Below, in pieces: positions 54,166 to 62,828 of a DNA stretch of 64,000 nt (its first letter is position 1; the number at the start of each line of letters is the position of its first letter). This DNA comes from Nitrospirales bacterium (GTDB lineage Bacteria > Nitrospirota > Nitrospiria > Nitrospirales > UBA8639), in assembly GCA_029261355.1 (NCBI GenBank), contig JAJDBM010000038.1:42488-106487 (forward strand). Direction: 5' to 3'. Made by a program: the position numbers and the translations under genes. The notes under the pieces are model-generated. The model had not been told where the DNA came from. It saw only the letters and a program-made list of their open reading frames with translations, and did no database searches.

Positions 54166-55659
54166 ATGCTGCTATATTCTATCACCGCCTCAATGCTCTA
54201 CAACCTCGTGAGCTGTGAACATCGATTGTACCTCGATACATTTGGGGATACATCTCAATGCGATGATCCAAATGCTTTCATTCAGCTATTATGGGAAAAA
54301 GGTACGCTGTTTGAGCAAGCCGTCATTCAGAAACTCGACATACCCTTCCTCGACCTTTCCCGCCTTCGAGGGGATGACAAAGAACGTGGCACTCGAGAAG
54401 CCATTGAACAAGGAGTCGCTCTCATTTACAGCGGTCGACTCTCCGTCGATCATCTGTTAGGTGAACCTGACCTTTTACGGAAAGAGGGGACTGGGTACGT
54501 CGCTGGTGACATCAAATCAGGGTCGGGAGAAGAAGGCGATGAGGGTCATGGAAAGCTCAAGAAAACTTATGCCGTCCAGTTGGGGCTCTATACAGACATT
54601 CTCGAACGCTTACATGTTTCTGCCGGACGCTGGGGGTTTATATGGGATATTCATGGCAAAGAAATCCGTTATGAATTTTCGCAACCCCAAGGTAGCCGCA
54701 CGCCTCAAACCTGGTGGGAACTCTACGATACCTTTCGACAACGTGCTCATGAGATTCTTGAACAGACTCACTCTACACAACCAGCCTACAGCAGCGGAAT
54801 TTGTAAACTCTGTCAGTGGTACCGTCCATGCTTACTTGACCTCCAACGGCAACAAGATCTCACCCTCCTGCCCGAGCTGGGTCGCGCAAAGCGTGACGTG
54901 CTGCACACCCACTTTTCAACCATTCAAAACTTTGCCAAATCTGATCTCAGTACCATCATTCATGATAAAAAAACAGCCATACCTGGCATTGGACTTGGCA
55001 CACTTCAAAAACTCCATGCCCGTGCCCAACTCGTATCCGGAGGGGCAAATGCTCGTCCATACCTCAGGCATGCCATAGATTTGCCTCTTCATGATTCAGA
55101 GGTCTTCTTTGACATTGAAGTTGACCCCCTTCGAGATCACACCTATCTCCATGGATTTATTGAACGTCATCATCAAGATAGTTCCACCGAACACTACATT
55201 GCCTACTTCGCGGACCAACCCACTCCAGACGCGGAACAAACAGCCTTTGCCCAAGCCATTGCCTATCTTCAACAACATGATCATTCCAAGGTCTACTATT
55301 ACTCCAAATATGAACGGACGATTTACCGCAAGCTTCAGGCCAAATATCCAGACGTGTGTTCACCTGAAGAAATTGAAACCCTCTTTTCTCAGGAAAGAGC
55401 CATAGATCTATACTTTGATGTGGTCCTCAAATCCACCGAATGGCCGACTCGAGACTACTCGATTAAAACCTTAGCCAAGTATTTAGGATTCCTTTGGAGA
55501 GATACCCATCCATCCGGCGCTGCCTCGATAGAATGGTTTCACCGTTTGGTTGAAAGTGGCGATCCGGTCATCCGACAACGAATTCTCGACTATAACGAAG
55601 ATGATTGTATTGCGACGAGAGTTCTCCTTGATGGCATTCGACACCTTTCTATGAGATAA
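54166..55659 (+). CDS. TM0106-family RecB-like nuclease with RNase H-like C-terminus
   Basis: It has 497 residues from the ATG at 54166 (AAGGA seven bases upstream). The open frame extends further left, but that part overlaps the divergent Rieske gene's start. The N-terminal half has RecB/Cas4-like nuclease motifs: GEPDLL and GDIKSG (the D..K signature), then a Cys cluster ICKLCQWYRPC that may hold an Fe-S cluster. The C-terminal half is a RNase H/3'-5' exonuclease-like domain with FFDIEVDP, YSKYERT and a final DYNEDDCIAT. Such proteins are annotated as TM0106 family putative nucleases. No repair or CRISPR genes are adjacent. Confidence 0.8.
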   Translation: MLLYSITASMLYNLVSCEHRLYLDTFGDTSQCDDPNAFIQLLWEKGTLFEQAVIQKLDIPFLDLSRLRGDDKERGTREAIEQGVALIYSGRLSVDHLLGEPDLLRKEGTGYVAGDIKSGSGEEGDEGHGKLKKTYAVQLGLYTDILERLHVSAGRWGFIWDIHGKEIRYEFSQPQGSRTPQTWWELYDTFRQRAHEILEQTHSTQPAYSSGICKLCQWYRPCLLDLQRQQDLTLLPELGRAKRDVLHTHFSTIQNFAKSDLSTIIHDKKTAIPGIGLGTLQKLHARAQLVSGGANARPYLRHAIDLPLHDSEVFFDIEVDPLRDHTYLHGFIERHHQDSSTEHYIAYFADQPTPDAEQTAFAQAIAYLQQHDHSKVYYYSKYERTIYRKLQAKYPDVCSPEEIETLFSQERAIDLYFDVVLKSTEWPTRDYSIKTLAKYLGFLWRDTHPSGAASIEWFHRLVESGDPVIRQRILDYNEDDCIATRVLLDGIRHLSMR

Positions 55660-55955
55660 GATGAACAAAATGAATTTATTCTATGGCGTTAGCACTCGAT
55701 TATGGATGATCTCTGCGAAACCAATCTTTCCCCATACAGGCTCAGGTAAATTCGATCGCTCCTGTCATTTCACAATCTTCAGGTTCCTTCTTGATATTTC
55801 ACCAACTCTAAAAAAACTGGCACCAGGGAAAAAACCTAAGGTACGATGAAATATTACTACCCTCTGGTTTTTCACTTTCAAACGCTTTAATATCTTGTGG
55901 CTGTAATTCCATTTTTGACCTCACATTATGAACGATATGAATGTGAAACGTGAGC

Positions 55956-56699
55956 ATGAAATCTCTACCAACCCCAGCTGAGCGTCTCATTGTCGCTCTG
56001 GATTTTTCTGATGTGAACGAGGCACGGAAGTGCGTCGATGAGCTTGACGGAATTGTGAGTTTTTATAAAGTTGGCCTTGAACTCTTTACTTCAGCTTCTC
56101 GAGGTTTCCTCGAAGAGTTACGTCAGCGAAAATATCAAATCTTTCTAGACTTAAAAATGCATGACGTCGATGAAACTATTCGTCGTGCAGTCGCAAACGT
56201 AGCAGCGATTGGAGTCGATTTCCTGACCATACATGGGAATAGCGCAACATTGAAAGCCGCATGCTTGGGAAAAGTCGATCAAAAGCTCAAGCTATTAGCG
56301 GTACCCCTCTTGTCCAGTTGGAATGAAACAGATTTACAAGAGTTATTTCTTGTTGGACCAACAGAAGACTTCATCCCCAAGTTTGATAATCTAGACGACT
56401 ATGTGTTTTGGCGAGCCGATCAGGCCATCTCTCAAGGCTGTGATGGACTGATAGCATCAGGAGAATATGTCAAGAAACTACGTAAACGCTTTGATGAAAA
56501 GGTGCTGCTCATCTCTCCTGGCATTCGCCCAACCGGCTCATCAACCAACGAACATAAACGTTCGCTGACTCCAGGAACCGCCATTCAAGACGGCGCTAAT
56601 TATGTCGTCGTTGGCCGCCCAATCCGTGATGCGGCCAACAGAAAAGAGGTAGCTCAACGGATTATTGAAGATATTGCCACCGTGACCTTGCCTCCATGA
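55956..56699 (+). CDS. pyrF: Orotidine 5'-phosphate decarboxylase
   Basis: It has 247 residues from the ATG at 55956; GTG 55950 is the alternative. The family motifs are LIVALDFSD, FYKVGLELF, the catalytic DLKMHDVDETI (Lys with two Asp), LTIHGN, ISPGIRPTGS and YVVVGRPIRDA. It produces UMP from OMP in the cytosol. It appears to be transcribed alone. Confidence 0.92.
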   Translation: MKSLPTPAERLIVALDFSDVNEARKCVDELDGIVSFYKVGLELFTSASRGFLEELRQRKYQIFLDLKMHDVDETIRRAVANVAAIGVDFLTIHGNSATLKAACLGKVDQKLKLLAVPLLSSWNETDLQELFLVGPTEDFIPKFDNLDDYVFWRADQAISQGCDGLIASGEYVKKLRKRFDEKVLLISPGIRPTGSSTNEHKRSLTPGTAIQDGANYVVVGRPIRDAANRKEVAQRIIEDIATVTLPP

Positions 56700-57112
56700 A
56701 CAAGGACGCTACATCACTCGACAAATCCCTCTTCTCTCTACCATCGTCTCAGACTCAGTGAATCAGTCGTACTGTGCTAATTCGATGTCACACTCAGAAT
56801 AATGGTACCCTTTGAATAGATACAGGTCCGTCGTACTATCCTTACCTACCATAGATTCATCACCCCCCCACCAATGTCCTTGCAGCAGCATGAGCCAGAG
56901 TATCGAATTAGGCATCCCAACATGGCCTTCGTTACTTACTTCTCGGAGGGGAAACATCTCTCAGGATATTTGAAAAATCCATACTCTCCTTGGGAAGGAT
57001 AAAAAAGAGTGACTCATTATGTGAAGACTGCTATTATTCTCTCATTCCTACAAGTTACAAGGCTATTACAGCCCACACCACTTTGATAGAGACGTATGGA
57101 AGGGAAGATTCC
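56700..57112. other. Intergenic region, one unsupported small ORF
   Basis: There are 413 bp. A 64-codon minus-strand frame (56763-56957) has no ribosome binding site or family, though its last 40 codons read like ordinary protein. Otherwise no gene or repeat is visible. Confidence 0.4.
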
Positions 57113-59119
57113 ATGAGAAAACGTACTCGACTTTCCCACATCCTCATAGTTGAAGAAGACCCGAAACAACGTGAATCAATCATGACCCCATTAAAAGAGC
57201 AAGGGTATGAGGTCATCGGAGTAGGATCGGCTCAAGAAGCTCTCGCCCAAACCAGAGAAGATAACTTTGGGGCTGCTATCATTGAATTACACCTGCCTGA
57301 TGGAAATGGAATCACTTTGCTCGAAAAGTTAAAAAGCTCCTCATTAGGCATACGCGTAATTATCTACACTGACCAGTGTTCCCTCGACTCCGCCAAAGAT
57401 GCCGTGAACTCAGGAGCCTTTGCCTATATTGAAAAGGGCAAGGATATGTCAGAGCTCCTACGACAAGTCGATCGCGCCATGCGGAGCCAGCTTGATCAAT
57501 ATGCGAAAGAACTTGAGGAGGCAGTGGCAGAGCGAACAGCCACGCTACAAGAGAGAGAAGAACGATTTCGACAACTGGCAGAACATATACATGAAGTCTT
57601 TTGGCTCTCATCCGCCGATAGAACTCAGATGTTTTATGTCAGTCCTGCCTATGAAGCCATCTGGGGCAAGACATGTGCCAGTCTCTACGAGCAGCCATCA
57701 AGCTTCTTTGAATCCATTCACCCAGAAGATCAAGAACGGATCAAAATTGCCTTACCCAAGCAGCAGCAAGGCACGTATCATGAATCGTATCGAGTCATAC
57801 GTCCTGATGGATCTCTCCGGTGGATTGAGTCTTCCGCGTTCCCCATTAGAAATGAAGAAGGAGAAGTCTACCGAATCGCTGGAATCGAAGAAGACATCAC
57901 TGATCGAAAGCGAGTAGAAGCTGCCCTGCAGAAAACAGAGCGTCAATATCATCAAGCCAGCAAGATGGAGTCTATCGGAACCTTAGCTGGAGGAATTGCA
58001 CATGATTTTAACAATATACTCACGGCGATCTTGGGTTATACCGAATTAGCGATCGGGACGGTTCCACAAGAAAGCCGAACCAATCGAAACCTCCAAGAAG
58101 TATTGACAGCCGGGCACCGAGCTAAACATCTTGTCCAACAAATCCTAACGTTCAGTCGACAGAATGAACAAGAACGCGTCTCCATTGATGTTCACCACAT
58201 CCTCCAAGAAGCCCTTAAACTTCTTCGAGCCACCATCCCCTCAACAATCGAAATTCGCCAAAACATTGACTCAAAGGCCACAACGTTGGCTGACCCGACG
58301 CAAATCCATCAAGTCATCGTCAATTTATGCACAAATGCAGAATACGCCATGCGCGAACAAGGTGGACTCTTAGACATCTCTCTTGAAGATGTAGAAATCA
58401 AAGATACCGAGTCAGCAGACCGCCTTAATTTAAAGACAGGCCCATACATTCGCCTGACGACTAAAGACAGCGGAGTTGGAATGCCAGCCGAAATTGTCGA
58501 ACGGATGTTCGATCCATTTTTCACCACCAAGCCGATTGGCGAAGGTTCTGGAATGGGACTCGCGGTCGTGCATGGCATTGTCACAACCCATGGTGGAAAC
58601 ATATTCGTAGAAAGCGCACCAGGCATTGGAACAAAAGTTGAGGTTTATTTGCCAACCATTCGCACAGCCATATGGGATGTCTATTCTAGCCAAGACCCCA
58701 TTCCGAGTGGAAAGGAAAGTATTCTCTTTGTTGACGACGAAGAAACCATTGTTCGGTTAGGCCAAGAACTCCTGACTCACCTAGGATACTCAGTGACCGT
58801 CAGAACAAGTAGCGTTGACGCGTTAACGTTATTTCGGAATGATCCGCAACGCTTCGACATGGTCATTACCGATCAAACGATGCCAACGATGCCTGGAGAC
58901 GCCCTTTCGCGTGAACTTCTTCGGATTCGACCAGACCTTCCTATCATTCTTTGCACCGGCTTTAGTCATGTTGTTTCAGCCGAAAAGGCTAAAGCCATGG
59001 GGATTCGTGGATACTTAATGAAACCCCTCGCCATTCGCGACCTCGCGCCTATTGTTCGACATGTTCTTGATGAACAACCTTATTTCACTCAGCAAAAAGA
59101 AGAAGCCCCATCAGCGTAA
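57113..59119 (+). CDS. Hybrid histidine kinase REC-PAS-HisKA-HATPase-REC with Glu in first receiver
   Basis: It has 668 residues from the ATG at 57113 (AAGGGAAG upstream). Receiver 1 (about 8-125) has EEDPKQ, the Lys position in YIEKGKD, but the phospho-acceptor is Glu: IIELHLPDGNG with E58. PAS/PAC about 150-275, HisKA with H297 in IAHDFNNIL, HATPase_c with LCTNAEYAM, SGVGMP and GMGLAVV, then a C-terminal receiver with intact D587 in MVITDQTMPTMPG. The kinase half is of the family that transfers to its own C-terminal receiver. The Glu in receiver 1 may mimic a phosphorylated state. Confidence 0.88.
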   Translation: MRKRTRLSHILIVEEDPKQRESIMTPLKEQGYEVIGVGSAQEALAQTREDNFGAAIIELHLPDGNGITLLEKLKSSSLGIRVIIYTDQCSLDSAKDAVNSGAFAYIEKGKDMSELLRQVDRAMRSQLDQYAKELEEAVAERTATLQEREERFRQLAEHIHEVFWLSSADRTQMFYVSPAYEAIWGKTCASLYEQPSSFFESIHPEDQERIKIALPKQQQGTYHESYRVIRPDGSLRWIESSAFPIRNEEGEVYRIAGIEEDITDRKRVEAALQKTERQYHQASKMESIGTLAGGIAHDFNNILTAILGYTELAIGTVPQESRTNRNLQEVLTAGHRAKHLVQQILTFSRQNEQERVSIDVHHILQEALKLLRATIPSTIEIRQNIDSKATTLADPTQIHQVIVNLCTNAEYAMREQGGLLDISLEDVEIKDTESADRLNLKTGPYIRLTTKDSGVGMPAEIVERMFDPFFTTKPIGEGSGMGLAVVHGIVTTHGGNIFVESAPGIGTKVEVYLPTIRTAIWDVYSSQDPIPSGKESILFVDDEETIVRLGQELLTHLGYSVTVRTSSVDALTLFRNDPQRFDMVITDQTMPTMPGDALSRELLRIRPDLPIILCTGFSHVVSAEKAKAMGIRGYLMKPLAIRDLAPIVRHVLDEQPYFTQQKEEAPSA

Positions 59120-59352
59120 GTAACGGATATAGGGAACTGAGATTTTGACACAGAACTTCCCCTAACTGACTCATGAGTCTGTATACGAATGCCCCTCGTC
59201 ATTTCATTTTCAAGACTTCAATCTCTAAGGTTAGGGCCACCTCCAAACCTCCCATTTTTTCATACCATCTATTCACAACTCATTAAAAAAGAGCTACAAT
59301 TTTTAGAGAAGTGATGCCTTAAGGCCCTCAGCAATACTCAAGTGGATAAATC

Positions 59353-59730
59353 ATGCCATCAATATTGATCGTTGACGATAATGAACAAGTGTGTGGGGTT
59401 CTACGCGAAGCATTTGAAAGAGCGGGGTACCTTGTCACGACAGCACCTGATGGAAACCAGGGGACCCTGTCCTATCGGGAAAATCCTACAGATCTCGTCA
59501 TTTTGGATATACTTATGCCAGAAAAAGAGGGACTAGAAACTCTGATCGAGCTTCGAAGAGACTTTCCTTCAATTAAAGTTATTGCCATATCAGGAGGCAG
59601 TGAACGTGCTCACGTAAATCTGCTGGATCTCGCCAAAAGACTAGGCGCACTCCATACAGTCAAAAAGCCATTCGAGATGAAGACATTGGTCAATCTTGCT
59701 GATTCAGTATTGACTGAATCCTCCAATTAA
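59353..59730 (+). CDS. Stand-alone response regulator
   Basis: It has 125 residues, receiver only: VDDNEQ, LVILDILMPEKEG, AISGG for the conserved Ser and VKKPFE. The stop codon TAA (59728-59730) lies at the left boundary of a dispersed repeat copy. It probably works with the preceding hybrid kinase, 233 bp upstream on the same strand. Confidence 0.85.
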   Translation: MPSILIVDDNEQVCGVLREAFERAGYLVTTAPDGNQGTLSYRENPTDLVILDILMPEKEGLETLIELRRDFPSIKVIAISGGSERAHVNLLDLAKRLGALHTVKKPFEMKTLVNLADSVLTESSN

Positions 59731-59873
59731 GGACACCTCTAAAAACCAGGACTTTATCGTAAAAGCAAGGAATTCAGGCACGCCAAATCGCAATGGATGG
59801 ACGCGACGTAAGGATGTGAGCACGAAAGTGACGCCTCAATCGCGCGAAAAAACCACGTTTAAGGTACCTGACT
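59727..59873 (+). repeat. Dispersed MITE-like repeat, copy C
   Basis: It starts ATTAAGGACACCTCTAAAAA at the stop codon of the response regulator gene, contains GCAAGGAA, CACGCCAAATCGCAATG, AAGGATGTGAGCACGAAAGT and GACGCCTCAATC, and ends near TTTAAGGTACCTG. About 147 bp, no coding capacity. Confidence 0.65.
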
Positions 59874-59968
59874 CTCAACGAACATTCACTGATATGTAGA
59901 ACAATATTCCTCATAGACTCTCGGCACACACCAACTCATACTCCGACTTCACGACAACAGGATAAACT

Positions 59969-60571
59969 ATGCAAAAACCAGCACACACCCAATACACCAT
60001 CCATTCCCTCCTTCAAAATCGTTGGAGCCCCAGAGCATTTTCCAAAGATGCCGTCGAACACGATAAACTACAAAGTCTGTTGGAAGCCGCTCGATGGGCG
60101 TCATCTTGCTTTAACGAACAGCCCTGGCATTTTATTGTGGCCACCAATCAACATAAGGAAGAGCATGCCAGAATGCAGACCTGCTTAGTTGATGGAAATA
60201 GTTGGGCCACACTCGCACCGGTTCTCATGATCACTGTTGCTAAGCTGACCTTTACCCACAATGAAACACCGAATCACCATGCCTATCATGACATTGGACT
60301 CGCTGTAGGAAACCTGGTTGTTCAAGCCACTGATTTAGGATTAAGCGTTCACCAAATGGCAGGGATCTACCCTGATGTCGCAAAATCCCTCTATCATATT
60401 CCAGATAACTACGATGCATTGACAGCCTTAGCCATTGGCTATGTCGGCGACCCACAGAGTTTACCGGATGAACTTTGTGAACGAGAATTATCCACCAGAA
60501 CAAGACGCTCATTGTCAGACTTTGTCTTCAGTGGTCAATGGGGGCAATCTTCTCCAATTATCCAGAAATGA
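59969..60571 (+). CDS. Nitroreductase-family flavoprotein
   Basis: It has 200 residues. RWSPRAFSKDAV at the start binds FMN phosphate in this family, and the SCFNEQPWHFIVAT, ATDLGLSVHQMAGI and AIGYVGD blocks follow. Enzymes of this class reduce nitro compounds, quinones or flavins with NAD(P)H, as homodimers in the cytosol. AGGAT is five bases before the ATG. Monocistronic by spacing. Confidence 0.88.
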   Translation: MQKPAHTQYTIHSLLQNRWSPRAFSKDAVEHDKLQSLLEAARWASSCFNEQPWHFIVATNQHKEEHARMQTCLVDGNSWATLAPVLMITVAKLTFTHNETPNHHAYHDIGLAVGNLVVQATDLGLSVHQMAGIYPDVAKSLYHIPDNYDALTALAIGYVGDPQSLPDELCERELSTRTRRSLSDFVFSGQWGQSSPIIQK

Positions 60572-60577
60572 CGCATA

Positions 60578-60595
60578 ACAGCCTCACTCGGCTGT
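60578..60595 (+). terminator. Hairpin after the nitroreductase gene
   Basis: ACAGCC (60578-60583) pairs with GGCTGT (60590-60595) around a six-base loop, seven bases after the stop. It lacks a T-tract, so termination is uncertain. Confidence 0.3.
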
Positions 60596-60846
60596 AGCTC
60601 CCCCTCTAATTACTTCTCCATACTCCAGCAGATCGAGTCCCAATTTCGACAATGTGTGCCTTATTCATTGAAAGCCAATGAAGCTTCTGGGATCTAGACT
60701 TCACCTACTTTTTACCTCAGGGACAGAGTTTCATTCTTTCTACTCGCATTGAAATAGGAAAAGGGACAAGTACGATATAACTATCGAGAATAAAAATTTC
60801 GTTAGATCACGAGATAACTGTCGCCAATTAGATAAGGAGACGACAC

Positions 60847-61737
60847 ATGCGGGGTAAGCCATCCTATTTACTTGCCAGCAAAGCCATTTTCTATCTCCTG
60901 GTGTTCCTTCTGACTTCAGGCCTAGCCCAAGCGGGAGCGACGAATTGTCTGTGGAGCATTACTTCGACTCACAATACAGTCTATCTCCTTGGATCTGTGC
61001 ATGTTCTCAAACAAGAAAACTATCCTTTACACACCAACATCTATCGTGCCTTTGATGCAGTGTCACATCTTGTCTTTGAGGTCAACCTTGATGACATGTC
61101 TTCGCCATTAACCCAGATGAGTTCGTTGAAAAAAGGCATGTATTCAGATGGCCAGACCCTACAGGATGCATTGTCGCCTAAAAACTATAATCTCACAAAG
61201 TCCAAACTTACCAACCGTGGATACAATATGGAGATGTTCAAGTTGATGAAGCCTTGGATGTTGGCTTCAACTATCACCATTTTAGAATTACAGAAACTCG
61301 GATTTGGTACGAATCATGGCATTGATCAGCATTTTTTTGAGAGAGCAAAAGCAGAAGGAAAAACAGTCGAAGGACTCGAAACCGTTGACTATCAACTGAA
61401 TCTTTTTGATAGCTTATCGCCTAAAACCCAAGAACAATTTCTTCTCCAGACCTTAGAAGAAATCGATATTCTCGAAAAACAGACACACCTATTAGTTGAA
61501 TCATGGACACATGGCCGAATCAAAGGACTGGAAGTCATGTTGGAAAATATGCAGAACTTCCCAGAAGTGTATGAGGCTTTGATTACCAAACGAAACATCG
61601 ATTGGTTACCACAGATTGAATCGTACCTAGAAAACGATGCCCCCTCTATGATTATTGTTGGTACACTCCACCTTTTAGGCAAAAAAGGCCTCCTCGCTAT
61701 GCTGAAAGAAAAGGGGTATGTCATTCAACAATGGTAG
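60847..61737 (+). CDS. TraB/GumN-family secreted protein
   Basis: It has 296 residues. A signal peptide ends near AQAGA. The family's first motif is LLGSVHVL (GxxH) and the last GTLHLLGKKGLL (second GxxH), with GIDQHFFERA and FEVNL in between. These two His sites suggest a Tiki/TraB-type metalloprotease fold acting in the periplasm or on the surface. GumN copies sit in xanthan loci, but the role in most bacteria is unknown. GGAGA precedes the ATG. Confidence 0.85.
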   Translation: MRGKPSYLLASKAIFYLLVFLLTSGLAQAGATNCLWSITSTHNTVYLLGSVHVLKQENYPLHTNIYRAFDAVSHLVFEVNLDDMSSPLTQMSSLKKGMYSDGQTLQDALSPKNYNLTKSKLTNRGYNMEMFKLMKPWMLASTITILELQKLGFGTNHGIDQHFFERAKAEGKTVEGLETVDYQLNLFDSLSPKTQEQFLLQTLEEIDILEKQTHLLVESWTHGRIKGLEVMLENMQNFPEVYEALITKRNIDWLPQIESYLENDAPSMIIVGTLHLLGKKGLLAMLKEKGYVIQQW

Positions 61738-61853
61738 CTTCTCTCCACTAATAATTTGCCTCACAGCAAAAGGTCCTTGCCATACCCATCATCCAAATCC
61801 ACACCCTACTCTACTAGACTGTGGAATCTTTTGTTCTTCAGAATGCCGCCGCC

Positions 61854-62281
61854 TCAATGAAACATGAGAACGGTCCCGTCTTGGTCAAGCAACACATAGG
61901 TAGGATAGGCTATGATCATGAAGGTATCCTGAAGAATCCCATCATCGTCATATACTGTCGGAAAAACAAACGGATCTGAATGCTCTTCAACATAGCCCTT
62001 TACGTGATCACGTGGATCGGCCGTTCCGATGGTGAGAATCTATATGTCCGTCGAGCCCCACCGAGAGAATATTGAGCCAATTGAGGCAACCCTCGCCGAC
62101 ACACGCCACACCAGGAGGCCCAAAACATGAGCAGCGCTGGTTGCCCTTCAAGCGAATCACTTCAAAAATACCGCCCATCAATCGAATGGGCCTCACACTC
62201 TGGTGCCGGTTGGTGTACAAGCTGAGCCAGGGCTTCCCCAAACCATCCATTGCCAATACAAACCATGCCTCCCATGAACAT
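61854..62281 (-). pseudogene. TlpA-like secreted thioredoxin, frameshifted pseudogene
   Basis: Read on the minus strand, the signal-like N-terminus and EAHSIDGRYF lie in one frame that stops at TGA. The next piece ALLMFWASWCGVCRRGLPQLAQYS lies in another frame and stops at TAA. The C-terminal YVEEHSDPFVFPTVYDDDG..AYPTYVLLDQDGTV lies in a third. Put together they give a complete TlpA-like thioredoxin with the C-G-V-C redox site and the cis-Pro (AYPTY). At least two frameshifts break it. The region is otherwise well preserved, so the decay is recent or the sequence contains indel errors. Confidence 0.75.
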
Positions 62282-62367
62282 GACGAACAGACAACGCAAG
62301 AATACTGATGGAGCTGATGAGTTGAGGGCTTGCATAGAGAATAAGCTCTCGTTCTATTACAACTCAG

Positions 62368-62519
62368 ATAAGAGCACCTCTAACAACCAATATTATTTCG
62401 TAAGTGCAAACAATCCACTCCCGCAACTCCGCAATGTAGAGACGCAGACCTAAGGATTGGGCCACGAGAATGACGCCGCAATTTCGGGAAAATATGGTTT
62501 TTCGAGATTCCCTTAAGGG
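62368..62519 (+). repeat. Dispersed MITE-like repeat, copy D (best preserved right end)
   Basis: It runs from GATAAGAGCACCTCTAACAA to TTTTTCGAGATTCCCTTAAG, about 152 bp. Shared blocks are CGTAAGTGCAA, CCGCAATGTA, TAAGGAT, CCACGAGAATGACGCCGCAAT and CGGGAAAA. The right end GAGATTCCCTTAAGG is the reverse complement of the left end of copy A (CCTTAAGGGCACCTC) apart from a few bases, which defines short terminal inverted repeats. Confidence 0.65.
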
Positions 62520-62551
62520 AAGGCCGGCGATTACTTCTCTCAGTCGGCCTT
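62520..62551. terminator. Hairpin beside repeat copy D
   Basis: AAGGCCG pairs with CGGCCTT around a loop of about 18 bases; the flanking T-run is weak (TATTTCCC). It may be a terminator for the decayed gene or part of the repeat's insertion site. Confidence 0.3.
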
Positions 62552-62604
62552 ATTTCCCTATCGCTTTACGCCACGACTATGACATTGTAAAAGAATGCAT
62601 CCAA

Positions 62605-62796
62605 TTACCCTCTATCTTCTGAGAACTTGATACAACCATAGACCGTTGCTGACTCACAGTTGAAGGTCATGGAAAAGTGACAAGATGAACAATCTATTCC
62701 TTTCTGCAACACGATAGAATTCACACTTGCGCTCTGAGCCAATTTCGCCGAAGTGACTACGAAGGCTGAAGTACGATAGCCCGGAGGCAAGGGCAC
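62605..62796 (-). CDS. Doubtful small ORF with a CxxCH heme-like motif
   Basis: There are 63 codons with a GTG start immediately preceded by an in-frame stop. It contains I-D-C-S-S-C-H-F, matching the c-type heme attachment motif, preceded by a weakly hydrophobic stretch that is not a convincing signal peptide. It could be a fragment of a cytochrome gene or chance. Confidence 0.2.
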   Translation of the reverse strand: MPLPPGYRTSAFVVTSAKLAQSASVNSIVLQKGIDCSSCHFSMTFNCESATVYGCIKFSEDRG

Positions 62797-62828
62797 AAGT
62801 CATCTTCTGAATAAGGAGCTCATTCATT

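Larger units (their letters stand above)
62282..62828. other. Intergenic region with repeat copy D and a hairpin
   Basis: There are 547 bp. It holds repeat copy D (62368-62519), a hairpin at 62520-62551 and a short minus-strand frame with a C-S-S-C-H motif (62605-62796). Confidence 0.5.
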
